From: Vibrio crassostreae 9ZC13
GTDB taxonomy: Bacteria > Pseudomonadota > Gammaproteobacteria > Enterobacterales > Vibrionaceae
Assembly: GCF_000272045.2 (NCBI RefSeq)
Contig: NZ_AJYZ02000019.1
Span: forward strand, 1,748,704-1,812,703
DNA length: 64,000 nucleotides
Direction: 5' to 3'
The position numbers were made by a program, and so were the translations under genes. Shown one piece after another: positions 11,770-20,496 of the stretch. Positions within the stretch are counted from its first letter, which is position 1. Each line of letters opens with the position of its first letter. Under the pieces are notes generated by a model that made no database searches, was not told where the DNA came from, and was given only the letters and a program-made list of their open reading frames with translations.

Positions 11770-12416
11770 GTTTTGAACCCGTAAGCTTATCAAAAACAGA
11801 AGTAGGCGCATTGTCAGAGCGTATTAACTGGGAAAAAGTAGATGGCTTAGTGCCAGCGATTGTTCAAGATTACCAGTCAAGCCAAGTGCTAATGATGGGA
11901 TACATGAACCCAGCCGCACTTGAGAAAACGGGTGAAACTGGCAATGTGACGTTTTTCTCTCGCACAAAAGAGCGTCTTTGGACGAAAGGTGAAACGTCGG
12001 GCAATGTATTGCAACTGCAAAACATCGCCTTGGACTGTGACAGCGACACCTTACTGGTTAAAGTTAATCCCATTGGTCCAACGTGCCACACAGGTACAAC
12101 AACGTGTTGGGATGGAGACAAGCAAGAAGAGTCTCAGATGGTGTGGCTTCATCAGCTTGAGCAGCTATTGGCTGCCCGCAAGGACGCCGATCCTGAATCT
12201 TCTTATACTGCCAGTCTATATGCCCGTGGCACCAAGCGTATTTCGCAAAAAGTGGGCGAAGAAGGCGTTGAAGTCGCGCTTGCGGCGACGTCGGGCGATA
12301 AGGCGGAGTTAGTGTGTGAATCCGCAGATTTGATTTACCACCTAATGGTTCTTCTTCAAGACCAAGGCTTATCGATGGATGATGTGGTAAACAAGCTGAA
12401 AGAGCGTCATAAGTAA
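11766..12416 (+). CDS. hisI: bifunctional phosphoribosyl-AMP cyclohydrolase / phosphoribosyl-ATP pyrophosphatase
   Basis: HisI(E) catalyses steps two and three of histidine synthesis. The N-terminal cyclohydrolase domain (about 1-125) has [18 protein letters not shown], a D-C-D metal block (LDCDSDT) and the GPTCHTGT motif. The C-terminal pyrophosphatase domain has [13 protein letters not shown] and the acidic [12 protein letters not shown] segment. ATG 11766 overlaps the hisF stop (ATGA). It is the last his gene before the operon terminator. Confidence 0.96.
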
Positions 12417-12454
12417 GCTCTCTTTAGATTAATAGAACCGCGTAAAAGACAGAC

Positions 12455-12494
12455 AAAAGCCCCGCAAACAAACATGTTTACGGGGCTTTTTAGT
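12455..12494 (+). terminator. his operon terminator
   Basis: AAAAGCCCCG (12455-12464) pairs with CGGGGCTTTT (12481-12490). The loop contains the palindrome AAACATGTTT. T residues follow the stem. Confidence 0.93.
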
Positions 12495-12506
12495 TTTTTA
12501 ATTTTC

Positions 12507-12578
12507 AAGATTTCAAGATTTCAAGATTTTAAGATTTTAAGATTTTAAGATTTTAAGATTTTAAGATTTCAAGATTTC
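12507..12578. repeat. tandem repeat, nine copies of an 8-bp unit
   Basis: Nine consecutive copies of AAGATTT followed by C or T span 72 bp. The last base of the unit reads C, C, T, T, T, T, T, C, C. The array lies just after the his terminator in the gap before the convergent ychJ-like gene. Slippage should make the copy number variable. Confidence 0.95.
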
Positions 12579-12612
12579 TAAGCCCTACGTCACTTTTCTA
12601 ACCTCTGACTTT

Positions 12613-12648
12613 GCGTCATTCCGAGGAGCCTAAGCGACATCAGGAATC
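12613..12648. repeat. possible REP-like dispersed element
   Basis: The segment begins with GCGTCATTCCGAGGAGC and ends with ATCAGGAATC, so its ends form the imperfect inverted pair ATTCC / GGAAT. From memory, similar GTCATTCC...GGAATC units are scattered in Vibrio intergenic DNA. Only one copy is visible here, so the repeat nature is inferred. Confidence 0.4.
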
Positions 12649-12681
12649 TCTTCTCTTAATCTGACTTCTTAGTCGAACGAG

Positions 12682-13194
12682 TTACCCGCAGCACTTCTTG
12701 TATTTCTTACCACTGCCACAAATACACGGATCATTACGGCCGATTTTAAAGCTCTCAACGGTTTGATTTAAGCGTGGGTCAATTTCTGGTTGTGTAGTTT
12801 GTTCCTGCTCTGGGAAGGTACCATCAATGTAGTACCAAAGACCGTCTTCACGTATAAAGCGAGAGCGTTCTTGCATGCAGTATTGTGCGCCTTCTTCATT
12901 GAAGTAAGCTTTAAACTCAACAAAGCCTTCGTCTTGGTGCGAGCCTACCGCAGTATCGATGACTTCTAGTCCTGCCCAATCACTGTTGATAGATTCGGCA
13001 ATACCTTCTCTTTGCGCTTCTGCGTTGCAGCTAGGGTGGTAAGTCGCAACAACATAGTCAACTAAACCCAACACGTGCGCTGAATAACGAGAGCGCATCA
13101 ACTGTTCAGGCGTTTCAACAGCACTGTGGTGAAGGTGCGCTGATTCACAGCACTGTTGGTAAGTATTTTTGCTACCGCATGGGCATAAAGACAT
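12682..13194 (-). CDS. YchJ/UPF0225-type protein with two SEC-C motifs
   Basis: This 170-residue cytosolic protein has a zinc-binding SEC-C motif at each end: CPCGS...CC at residues 4-16 and [13 protein letters not shown] near 157-169. Between them lies a domain resembling the NTF2-like fold of the YchJ family ([20 protein letters not shown], then FVEFKAYF and the [16 protein letters not shown] segment). The function of YchJ is not established. SEC-C motifs are best known from SecA, where they contact SecB. The gene faces the his operon end and has no obvious partner. Confidence 0.88.
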   Translation of the reverse strand: MSLCPCGSKNTYQQCCESAHLHHSAVETPEQLMRSRYSAHVLGLVDYVVATYHPSCNAEAQREGIAESINSDWAGLEVIDTAVGSHQDEGFVEFKAYFNEEGAQYCMQERSRFIREDGLWYYIDGTFPEQEQTTQPEIDPRLNQTVESFKIGRNDPCICGSGKKYKKCCG

Positions 13195-13330
13195 AGTCAG
13201 ATCCTGTAAAAATGGCCTCTATTAAGAGGCCATAAGTGAATGCGTGGGAGTTTACCAAGAAACGATCGCTCACCAAAGTTTGGTTTCTGTTGAAGTTATT
13301 GAAATTATCAAAGTGTTAGCGCGAAGTTTA

Positions 13331-14548
13331 CTATTTCAAGGCTGGAGACAATAGCTCTTGTGCCCAAGTCGTTGCTTCATCGTAAGCTTGGCCTAGTTGA
13401 GCCTCACTGAGCTTGAGAAGTTTACGAATGCGCGTTGCTTCGTCCCATCGGGCTTGTTCATAAGCAATAACCATGGCCAAAATCGCACCTAACACGCCTT
13501 TACGTTGGATAAGGGCCTGTTTAATCTCATCGTCGATTGGCACTGAGTCCAGTACTTGCTTCAACGGTTGGTCAAACAGTGAATCCAGTAGCGAGAACAT
13601 ACCGGTCAAAAAGGCTTGTCCTGGCTCAACCTTCACATTCATCTTCTCGACTAAGAGCTCACATTGACGCGCGCGTAATACCGCTAAACCGTAGAGTGAG
13701 TCCGGCTTGTCTTCTTTCGCTGATGCGATCGCCACAAGTGAAACGAACTTACGCAGCTTTTGTTCACCAAGGTAAATAAGCGCTTGGCGGAATGAACGAA
13801 TCGTTGTTGGTGAACCGCCAGCGGAGTTTACGTAGGTAAGTAGCTTATACGACATGGTCACATCGAGCGTAATCAAACGCTCTACTTCACCAAAGTCGAT
13901 AGGGTCGTGCGCAATCTCTTTTAACAGCTGAACGGTCGTCAGGAATGCCGGGTTGAGCGCACGCGTTTGGATCATCTCTGGCTTGCTAAAGAAATAACCT
14001 TGAAAGTAGGTGAAGCCTGCTTTTTTCGCTTCTTGGTATTCTTCGTACGTTTCTACTTTCTCAGCAAGGAACTTGATATCTAGCCCTTTGAGAGAGTTCA
14101 TAAACATCGCTGCTTTGGCAATTGGCGTCAAACGGATATCGAACTTGATAATTGAAACGTAGGGTAAGAAGCGCTTCCAAGCTTTACTTGGCACAAAGTC
14201 GTCTAGCGCAATGGTATAACCCGCGTCAAAGATGGTTTTGATTGCTTCAAGTAATTCGTCTGTTGGTTCGCAGTCTTCAAGAACCTCAACAACGAGGCTT
14301 TCTTTGGGGAACAGAGTAGGGACTAAGTTGATTAGGCTTGCATATGGGAAGTTCACGAACCCAAGCTTATCACCCAACGTATTATAGTGGGTCGATAAGA
14401 AGTGATCGGAAAGCAAACGGCTAGTAGCGAGCTCCGGCTCTACTTCAGGGAAAGTGTTCTTAGGACCATCCCTGAATAGCAACTCGTAACCTATGGTTTT
14501 CTTGCCTGTGTCGAGTATTGGTTGACGCGCTACGTATGAATATTTCAA
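13331..14548 (-). CDS. EAL-HDOD signalling protein
   Basis: The 405-residue protein has an EAL-type domain (about 1-200) followed by an HDOD domain (about 205-395). EAL landmarks are partly kept: YELLFRDG in place of the EALLR site, ALDDFVP for DDFG, KFDIRL for KxD and LAEKVET for AEGVE, then QGYFFSKP. Substitutions at several of these sites suggest that it may bind cyclic-di-GMP, or act as a scaffold, rather than degrade it. HDOD domains of this kind occur in bacterial signalling proteins. It has no membrane segment or input domain, and no partner is adjacent. Confidence 0.88.
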   Translation of the reverse strand: MKYSYVARQPILDTGKKTIGYELLFRDGPKNTFPEVEPELATSRLLSDHFLSTHYNTLGDKLGFVNFPYASLINLVPTLFPKESLVVEVLEDCEPTDELLEAIKTIFDAGYTIALDDFVPSKAWKRFLPYVSIIKFDIRLTPIAKAAMFMNSLKGLDIKFLAEKVETYEEYQEAKKAGFTYFQGYFFSKPEMIQTRALNPAFLTTVQLLKEIAHDPIDFGEVERLITLDVTMSYKLLTYVNSAGGSPTTIRSFRQALIYLGEQKLRKFVSLVAIASAKEDKPDSLYGLAVLRARQCELLVEKMNVKVEPGQAFLTGMFSLLDSLFDQPLKQVLDSVPIDDEIKQALIQRKGVLGAILAMVIAYEQARWDEATRIRKLLKLSEAQLGQAYDEATTWAQELLSPALK

Positions 14549-14671
14549 CTTAGTACTGTGTTCGGTTTATTTCTGGTAGAGAGATAATAGCTAATTCACT
14601 AGAAATTACCATACACTTTCTAAGAAAGTCTGACCGACAATAATAATCAAAGTGAAAGTTTAAGCGTGATG

Positions 14672-15406
14672 TTAAAAGCTATTGCTAAACGCTCGATTCT
14701 GTAGTTCAAAACTTTGCGGCGTGAACACCAGCACTGAGCCTTGCGTATACCAATCGCCAAGTACGATACGGGTTTTAGTGCAATTGTTAGCATTAAATGT
14801 ATGGATGTCTGGGCGGTGAGTATGGCCGTGGATCATCAGATCGACATTGTTTCGTTCCATCACATCTTCGACTTCTTGCTGTGTCACATCCATGATGTCG
14901 AGAGACTTGGTCTGCTTGTCATCTTTGATATCTGATTGAACCTTTGAAACAATTTTCTTCTTGATGAAAAATGGAATTCGGTTGAAGACCCATTGTAACC
15001 ATGGCTGATGCACTTTTTCGCGAAAGGCGAGGTACTTTACATCTTCAGTACATAGGGTATCTCCATGCAATACTACCGCTTTTTTCCCGTAGATATCGAT
15101 CGTAGAAACTTCGTCGAGAAGTTGTACGCCCGTTTGCTTAGCAAATTTTTTGCCGACTAAGAAGTCGCGGTTCCCTTGAGTAAAGTAACAAGGCACGCCT
15201 GTTTTCACTAAGTCGATAAACGCTTGGCGGATAGAAGTCGCGAATTCACTCTTATCATCGTCACCAATCCAGAATTCGAAAAGGTCACCTAATACGTAAA
15301 GTGCATCCGCTTCTACGGCTTCTTTCTTCATAAAGGCTAAGAAGCAGTCTGTGATGTCTTCTCGTGACGGAGAAAGGTGCAGATCTGATATAAAATATGT
15401 TTTCAT
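14672..15406 (-). CDS. lpxH: UDP-2,3-diacylglucosamine diphosphatase
   Basis: LpxH hydrolyses UDP-2,3-diacylglucosamine to lipid X and UMP in lipid A synthesis at the inner membrane. The 244-residue calcineurin-like metallophosphatase has all the metal-binding blocks: [32 protein letters not shown] and IHGHTHRPD. It lies downstream of ppiB in the same direction, separated by a terminator, so it may be read partly from its own promoter. Confidence 0.96.
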   Translation of the reverse strand: MKTYFISDLHLSPSREDITDCFLAFMKKEAVEADALYVLGDLFEFWIGDDDKSEFATSIRQAFIDLVKTGVPCYFTQGNRDFLVGKKFAKQTGVQLLDEVSTIDIYGKKAVVLHGDTLCTEDVKYLAFREKVHQPWLQWVFNRIPFFIKKKIVSKVQSDIKDDKQTKSLDIMDVTQQEVEDVMERNNVDLMIHGHTHRPDIHTFNANNCTKTRIVLGDWYTQGSVLVFTPQSFELQNRAFSNSF

Positions 15407-15412
15407 AGGTCT

Positions 15413-15436
15413 AAAAAAAGGGAGCGATTCGCTCCC
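15413..15436 (-). terminator. intrinsic terminator after ppiB
   Basis: GGGAGCG (15420-15426) pairs with CGCTCCC (15430-15436). The A7 run at 15413-15419 becomes the U-tract on the minus strand. It separates ppiB from lpxH and may only reduce read-through. Confidence 0.85.
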
Positions 15437-15483
15437 TATATCCTGATTTTATCGGCTCATCAATACTAACCGAAAGCGATGAA

Positions 15484-15978
15484 TTAAGCTTCGATTGTAG
15501 TACCAGTGATGATCACTTCTTCTAGAGGTACATCTTGGTGCATACCCATAGAACCAGTGCTAACACCTTTAATCTTGTTTACGATGTCCATGCCTTCAAC
15601 AACTTCTGCGAATACACAGTAGCCCCAACCGTCTAGGCTTTCGCTACGGAAGTTTAGGAAAGAGTTGTCGTTAACGTTGATGAAGAACTGAGAGCTCGCT
15701 GAATGCGGTTCCATAGTACGAGCCATTGCTAGCGTACCAACTTTGTTCGCTAGACCGTTGTTTGCTTCGTTCTTGATCGTTGCACGAGTTGCCTTTTCTT
15801 TAAGGCCAGAAGTCATGCCGCCGCCTTGAATCATGAAACCATCGATAACACGGTGGAATAGTGTGTTGTCGTAGAAACCGTCACGGCAATACTGTAGAAA
15901 GTTTGCGCTTGTTTCTGGTGCTTTTTCTTCGTTAAGTTGAACTTTGATATCACCAAAATTTGTGTGAAGGATGATCAT
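15484..15978 (-). CDS. ppiB: cytosolic peptidyl-prolyl cis-trans isomerase B (cyclophilin)
   Basis: PpiB speeds proline isomerisation during protein folding. The 164-residue single-domain cyclophilin contains [14 protein letters not shown], the active-site arginine being in FHR, then [15 protein letters not shown] and [14 protein letters not shown]. There is no signal peptide, so it is the cytosolic form. It is divergent from cysS, with about 190 bp between them that hold an AGGTAAT / ATTACCT dyad at 16077-16104. Confidence 0.95.
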   Translation of the reverse strand: MIILHTNFGDIKVQLNEEKAPETSANFLQYCRDGFYDNTLFHRVIDGFMIQGGGMTSGLKEKATRATIKNEANNGLANKVGTLAMARTMEPHSASSQFFINVNDNSFLNFRSESLDGWGYCVFAEVVEGMDIVNKIKGVSTGSMGMHQDVPLEEVIITGTTIEA

Positions 15979-16169
15979 GATTGTTACCTTACTGTCTTTT
16001 TAATATGAAGTTCGAATTCTAGCGCATGTTGGCAGACTTTCAAATCACCAAATCATTAACTTAACTTGGTTGTTTGAGGTAATTACTGCTTTGGGGGATT
16101 ACCTAATAACGCATGAATTGATATACTTGACCTCTTATTTTGATTAATACACAAATATAGATAGAGATC

Positions 16170-17555
16170 ATGCTGAAAATTTATAACACACTCACAAGAC
16201 AGAAAGAGGAATTCAAACCAATTACAGCTGGCAAAGTCGGTATGTATGTCTGTGGGGTAACCATATACGATCTCTGTCATATTGGTCATGGTCGTACGTT
16301 CGTTTCTTTCGACGTAGTAACTCGTTACCTTCGTTACCTTGGTTACGATTTGAATTTCGTTCGTAACATCACAGATATCGATGACAAAATCATCAAACGC
16401 GCTAACGAAAACGGTGAGTCTTGTGACTCTCTGACTGAGCGTTTAATCGGTGAGATGCACGCTGACTTTGATGCATTGAACATGAAGCGTCCAGATGTTG
16501 AGCCTCGTGCGACAGAATACATCACTGAAATCATCGAGCTTGTTGAAAAGCTGATTGAACGTGGTTTCGCATACGTTGCAAGCAACGGCGACGTGATGTT
16601 TGAAGTAAAGAAATTCGACGAATACGGTAAGCTTTCAAAGCAAGACCTTGATCAGCTTCAAGCGGGTGCTCGCGTTGATGTTGAATCTGCAAAACGCAGC
16701 CCACTAGACTTCGTTCTTTGGAAGATGTCTAAGCCAGGTGAACCTACATGGGAATCGCCATGGGGCCCGGGTCGTCCAGGTTGGCACATCGAATGTTCAG
16801 CAATGAACTCGTCTATTCTTGGTAACCACTTCGATATCCACGGTGGTGGTTCAGATCTGCAGTTCCCTCACCACGAAAACGAAATCGCACAGTCTTGCTG
16901 CGCGCACGGCACTCAGTATGTAAATACTTGGATGCACAGTGGTATGGTGATGGTAGACAAAGAGAAGATGTCTAAATCACTGGGTAACTTCTTCACTATC
17001 CGTGACGTGCTAGCACATTACGATGCTGAAACGGTACGTTACTTCCTAATGTCTGGTCACTACCGTAGCCAGCTAAACTACAGCGAAGATAACCTAAACC
17101 AAGCTCGCGCATCACTAGAGCGTCTATACACGTCACTTCGTGGCCTAGACCTTACAGCCGCTCCTGCCGGTGGCGAAGAGTACGTGACTCGATTCTCTAC
17201 AGCGATGAACGATGATTTCAACACACCTGAAGCTTATTCAGTACTGTTTGAAATGGCTCGTGAAATCAACCGTATCAAGCCTGAAAGCATTGAAAAAGCA
17301 AGCGGACTGGGTGCATTGATGCGTGAACTAGCAGACATCATCGGTATTCTTCACCAAGAGCCAGAAGCCTTCCTACAAGGTGATGCGGCAGGTAACGACG
17401 ACGAAGTGGCTGAAATCGAAGCGTTGATCAAACTGCGTAACGACTCTCGTGCTTCAAAGGATTGGGCAAATGCCGACCTTGCACGTGATAAGCTAAACGA
17501 GTTGGGTATTGTTCTGGAAGATGGCCCAGAAGGTACGACTTGGCGTCGTAAGTAA
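16170..17555 (+). CDS. cysS: cysteinyl-tRNA synthetase
   Basis: CysS charges tRNA-Cys. The 461-residue class I synthetase has the HIGH motif at residues 37-40 and KMSKS at 266-270. The zinc ligands include C28 in VCGVTIYD, the Cys in HIECSAMNS and the His pair in [10 protein letters not shown]. It is a single-gene unit, divergent from ppiB and closed by a terminator before tdk. Confidence 0.97.
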   Translation: MLKIYNTLTRQKEEFKPITAGKVGMYVCGVTIYDLCHIGHGRTFVSFDVVTRYLRYLGYDLNFVRNITDIDDKIIKRANENGESCDSLTERLIGEMHADFDALNMKRPDVEPRATEYITEIIELVEKLIERGFAYVASNGDVMFEVKKFDEYGKLSKQDLDQLQAGARVDVESAKRSPLDFVLWKMSKPGEPTWESPWGPGRPGWHIECSAMNSSILGNHFDIHGGGSDLQFPHHENEIAQSCCAHGTQYVNTWMHSGMVMVDKEKMSKSLGNFFTIRDVLAHYDAETVRYFLMSGHYRSQLNYSEDNLNQARASLERLYTSLRGLDLTAAPAGGEEYVTRFSTAMNDDFNTPEAYSVLFEMAREINRIKPESIEKASGLGALMRELADIIGILHQEPEAFLQGDAAGNDDEVAEIEALIKLRNDSRASKDWANADLARDKLNELGIVLEDGPEGTTWRRK

Positions 17556-17562
17556 ATCTTAT

Positions 17563-17590
17563 AAAAAGGGCTGATTTTCAGCCCTTTTTT
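17563..17590 (+). terminator. cysS terminator
   Basis: GGGCTGA (17568-17574) pairs with TCAGCCC (17578-17584) with a TTT loop. It has A5 upstream and T6 downstream. Confidence 0.93.
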
Positions 17591-17653
17591 CTAGCACGAA
17601 TTCTCTATTTTCACCTTTTCTATCTTCAACTTTTAATTAACAGGAATATTTCT

Positions 17654-18232
17654 GTGGCTCAGATGTATTTTTATTACTCGGCAATGAATGCGGGTAAATC
17701 AACAACGCTTCTTCAATCTTCATTCAACTACCAAGAACGTGGCATGACGCCAGTGATCTTTACGGCAGCTTTGGACGATCGCTATGGTATCGGTAAAGTG
17801 AGCTCACGAATTGGTCTGCAATCTGAAGCTCAGCTGTTTAAAAATGACACCAACATGTTTGATGCGATCAAAAAGCTCAATGAGGAAGAAAAGCGTCATT
17901 GTGTTTTGATCGATGAGTGCCAATTTTTATCGAAGGAGCAGGTGTACCAATTAACAGAAGTGGTTGATAAGCTGCACATCCCTGTACTTTGTTACGGCCT
18001 ACGTACCGATTTCCTGGGTGAACTGTTTGAAGGTAGCCGTTACTTACTGTCTTGGGCAGATAAACTTGTTGAGCTTAAAACAATTTGTCACTGTGGCCGT
18101 AAAGCGAACATGGTAATTCGTACCGACGAGCACGGTGTGGCGATTGCTGAGGGCGACCAAGTGGCTATTGGCGGGAACGACAAATACGTTTCTGTTTGCC
18201 GTCTGCACTACAAAGAAGCGTTAGGTAAATAA
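17654..18232 (+). CDS. tdk: thymidine kinase
   Basis: Tdk phosphorylates thymidine to dTMP in pyrimidine salvage. The 192-residue type II enzyme matches E. coli Tdk from memory. It has the P-loop AMNAGKST at residues 10-17, the catalytic E88 in [16 protein letters not shown] and the zinc-binding cysteine blocks ICHCGRK and CRLHY. GTG 17654 is the start, with AGGA 8 bases upstream and the conserved [12 protein letters not shown] opening. It is shorter at the C-terminus than the E. coli protein. Confidence 0.96.
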   Translation: MAQMYFYYSAMNAGKSTTLLQSSFNYQERGMTPVIFTAALDDRYGIGKVSSRIGLQSEAQLFKNDTNMFDAIKKLNEEEKRHCVLIDECQFLSKEQVYQLTEVVDKLHIPVLCYGLRTDFLGELFEGSRYLLSWADKLVELKTICHCGRKANMVIRTDEHGVAIAEGDQVAIGGNDKYVSVCRLHYKEALGK

Positions 18233-18261
18233 GCAGCTCTATTTGCTAACGCGAAAGAACG

Positions 18262-18291
18262 AAAAACGGTGACCAAGTGTCACCGTTTTTG
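18262..18291 (+). terminator. tdk terminator
   Basis: AAAAACGGTGAC (18262-18273) pairs with GTCACCGTTTTT (18279-18290) around a 5-base loop. Confidence 0.92.
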
Positions 18292-18381
18292 TTTATTGGG
18301 CCTGTGTTTTGCTTTCTTCCAAGCCGAGCTTTTGTTTTATTTCCTGCCGAGCTTTTACTTTGTTCAAAGTCTAACTTTTGC

Positions 18382-19047
18382 TTATTCGAAACCGAGCTTC
18401 TTCAATGCTTGATAGGCGTGGTCAACGTCGTCGGGGATCGGCATCTCAATCTGAAAGCCTTTCTCTGGGTAGGATTTGATTCGCTCGTAATCAGCAATTA
18501 ATGCGCCTAACACCATATCTAACGGCAACTCTTCGTTAAAGTAATCATCCCAAGTTTGCCATCGCGACGTCACGGTAATCTCGGAAGTTTCGTCAGGCCA
18601 TTGTTTACTGAAGGTTGCGTAGGTACGTTTCTCCATGAAGGGCTTCTGAACTAAGGTTAGCCTCTTCGGCGATAACCCTTTTTCTGTCAGCAACTCATGA
18701 GTGAATCGTACATTTTCCCCAGTATTTGTTGCGTGTTTCTCTATGATAATGTCAGAGTCAGGCACGCCACAATCTCGTGCGATAGAAGCGAATGTTTCTG
18801 CTTCTGAGCGTTCAAAGCTTCTTTCGGTAAAGCGTCCAACACCGCCAGAAAAAACGATGTAAGGCGCGACCTTTTGGTGATAAAGCTCGGCTGCATATTC
18901 AGCGACGCGAGTATCGTTGCTACACAATACAAAGATACAGTCGGAAGGCGTAACCTTGTGACCCATAGACATAAAGTTCCAAAGGGTGTCGACTGAGCGA
19001 TGCAGTTTTATGTTGGGATCTTTGTTAGCTATAGATTGTTCAGTCAT
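18382..19047 (-). CDS. DUF218 (YdcF/SanA-like) protein
   Basis: The 221-residue protein has the DUF218 pattern: a hydrophobic strand ending in LCSND, IVFSGGVGRFTE, ESEAE-like RSEAETFASIA, and EKHATNTGENVRFT, a conserved Asn-rich site of this family. There is no signal peptide or membrane anchor, unlike SanA or ElyC, so it resembles YdcF, whose function is unclear. Its start overlaps the stop of the NAD(P)-binding gene by 8 bases, so the two form an operon. Confidence 0.82.
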   Translation of the reverse strand: MTEQSIANKDPNIKLHRSVDTLWNFMSMGHKVTPSDCIFVLCSNDTRVAEYAAELYHQKVAPYIVFSGGVGRFTERSFERSEAETFASIARDCGVPDSDIIIEKHATNTGENVRFTHELLTEKGLSPKRLTLVQKPFMEKRTYATFSKQWPDETSEITVTSRWQTWDDYFNEELPLDMVLGALIADYERIKSYPEKGFQIEMPIPDDVDHAYQALKKLGFE

Positions 19048-19894
19048 GAAGTGCGTCCAGTGTGGATTCGAATTTAAATGAATAACCTAAGTCGAGAATC
19101 TTCTTCGAAGAGATTAACTTGTCTGGGGTATCAACAACAGCGGGCAGAGGCTCACTGCTGTTGGCGCTTTTCAGTGCCGCGGCATAAAACTCCGCCTTAC
19201 TGACTGTATTTGGTGTGGTCACGTTAACTATTTCATTGTGCAGTTGACTGATAGCGAAATCGACAGCACCAATTGCATCATCAAGGTGCAGCATGTTGGC
19301 TGGAGCTTGAGTGCTGACTTGTTTTAACTTGCTTGCGAAGCGTGATGGGTGACGGCTTGGGCCGATTAAGCCACTAAAGCGAAGAATGGTGTAGTCGATA
19401 CCGGAATCAATCACTGACTGTTCAGCTTGCAGCATGATTCGTGCGTTATCGGAAAATAAAGACGCGTGCTCGTTATCTGAGGTCGAAAGAGGGAGTGATG
19501 CATCCAGCTCGTTCAGCACACCCGGCTTAGTTGGGTATACCGTAGTTGAACTAACCATAATGAGCTTTTTAATGTTGGCCTTTTGGCATGCATTGGTGAG
19601 TTGCTGCCAGTAGTCGGCATACTCTTGTCCTGCTCCTTTTCTAAAGCCAGGAGGGAAGCTGCCAATCACAATTTCAGTGTTGTTTTCGAGTAACAATGAA
19701 TAGAGTCGCCCGATAGTCTGTTGTGGATCGGATGAATCAAAGCTAAACACTTCACATGGAATTTGTTCGCTACCAATGGCATCTGCTCCCGCTTGGGTCG
19801 TTTTCGTGACCACTACTCGGTTACCATGTTTTTCTAAATGTTCAGATAAAGGTGCACCTACCCATCCTGCACCGACAATAAATATAGAAGCCAT
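19040..19894 (-). CDS. NAD(P)-binding epimerase/dehydratase-like protein (YeeZ type)
   Basis: The 284-residue Rossmann protein opens with FIVGAGWVGAPLSEHLEKHG, a G-x-G-x-x-G dinucleotide site at about residues 8-13. MVSSTTVYP is an SDR-like catalytic Ser/Tyr region, although the standard YxxxK is not clear. LRFSGLIGP and the late LHLDDAIGAVDFAI block fit extended SDRs such as YeeZ. The substrate is unknown. It is the first gene of a two-gene unit with the DUF218 gene. Confidence 0.8.
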   Translation of the reverse strand: MASIFIVGAGWVGAPLSEHLEKHGNRVVVTKTTQAGADAIGSEQIPCEVFSFDSSDPQQTIGRLYSLLLENNTEIVIGSFPPGFRKGAGQEYADYWQQLTNACQKANIKKLIMVSSTTVYPTKPGVLNELDASLPLSTSDNEHASLFSDNARIMLQAEQSVIDSGIDYTILRFSGLIGPSRHPSRFASKLKQVSTQAPANMLHLDDAIGAVDFAISQLHNEIVNVTTPNTVSKAEFYAAALKSANSSEPLPAVVDTPDKLISSKKILDLGYSFKFESTLDALHD

Positions 19895-19957
19895 GTGTTC
19901 CTCACAACTGCAAATGACGAATTTACAATAAGCCTAACAAAGCTTTGCCCAAAAATG

Positions 19958-19991
19958 AAAAAACTCCACGGCCGAAGCAAGTGGAGTTTTT
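19958..19991 (-). terminator. terminator after the TIGR02647 gene
   Basis: ACTCCAC (19963-19969) pairs with GTGGAGT (19981-19987). A-rich sequence on the left and T residues on the right allow use in either direction. Given the flanking minus-strand genes it most likely ends the small gene at 20009-20239. Confidence 0.85.
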
Positions 19992-20008
19992 ACTAGAACA
20001 ATGGAGCT

Positions 20009-20239
20009 TTAGTTTAGTACGCGAAGAAGCTTGTCTGCGCGCTCTGCCATCTCGATACCTTCATCTGTTAGGTAACCGCCGTCTGGCTGAGTACAAAGGT
20101 TTTTTTCGAATAGGCGCTTAACAGCGTCTTGAGTTTCTTGAGCTGCCTCTTGATGGACTTTAATTCCAGTAGCTGCACTACTTACATCAAATTGAAGAAG
20201 GAGGTTTAAATCAGCAATATGTTCAGCGTTGTACTTCAT
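20009..20239 (-). CDS. TIGR02647-type small protein of unknown function
   Basis: The 76-residue cytosolic protein has the features I recall for the TIGR02647 family: a Leu-rich start (IADLNLLLQFD), GIKVHQEA, and the well-kept QPDGGYLTDEGIEMAE block. That block resembles the wing of a small winged-helix fold, though this is inference. It stands alone, with its own terminator. The function is unknown. Confidence 0.78.
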   Translation of the reverse strand: MKYNAEHIADLNLLLQFDVSSAATGIKVHQEAAQETQDAVKRLFEKNLCTQPDGGYLTDEGIEMAERADKLLRVLN

Positions 20240-20496
20240 AATTGACCTATATATTCATAACGTTCTCTACCTTCACCTTAGTGCGCATTCTCGGCTCAGG
20301 CAATAGCAAATAAAGAGAATTGATAAGTGATACCAAATTGATTGATTAATCATCGAGTGATGAGTTTATTTTGGTTATATTGGGTGATTTGCACCCACTT
20401 AAATCATCAGTGATGTTTATTGCTAAGTGGTTGTAATATATTGTGACTAGAAATAATTTGCATTGAGCGAATATTGTATAAAAAGGATATGCATAA

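Noticed and set aside
12507..12578. CRISPR array
   Set aside because: The repeat is 8 bp with no spacers between copies, so it is a simple tandem repeat.
16077..16104. Regulatory RNA or T-box upstream of cysS
   Set aside because: Only a 7-bp dyad is present; no T-box or known leader features are visible.
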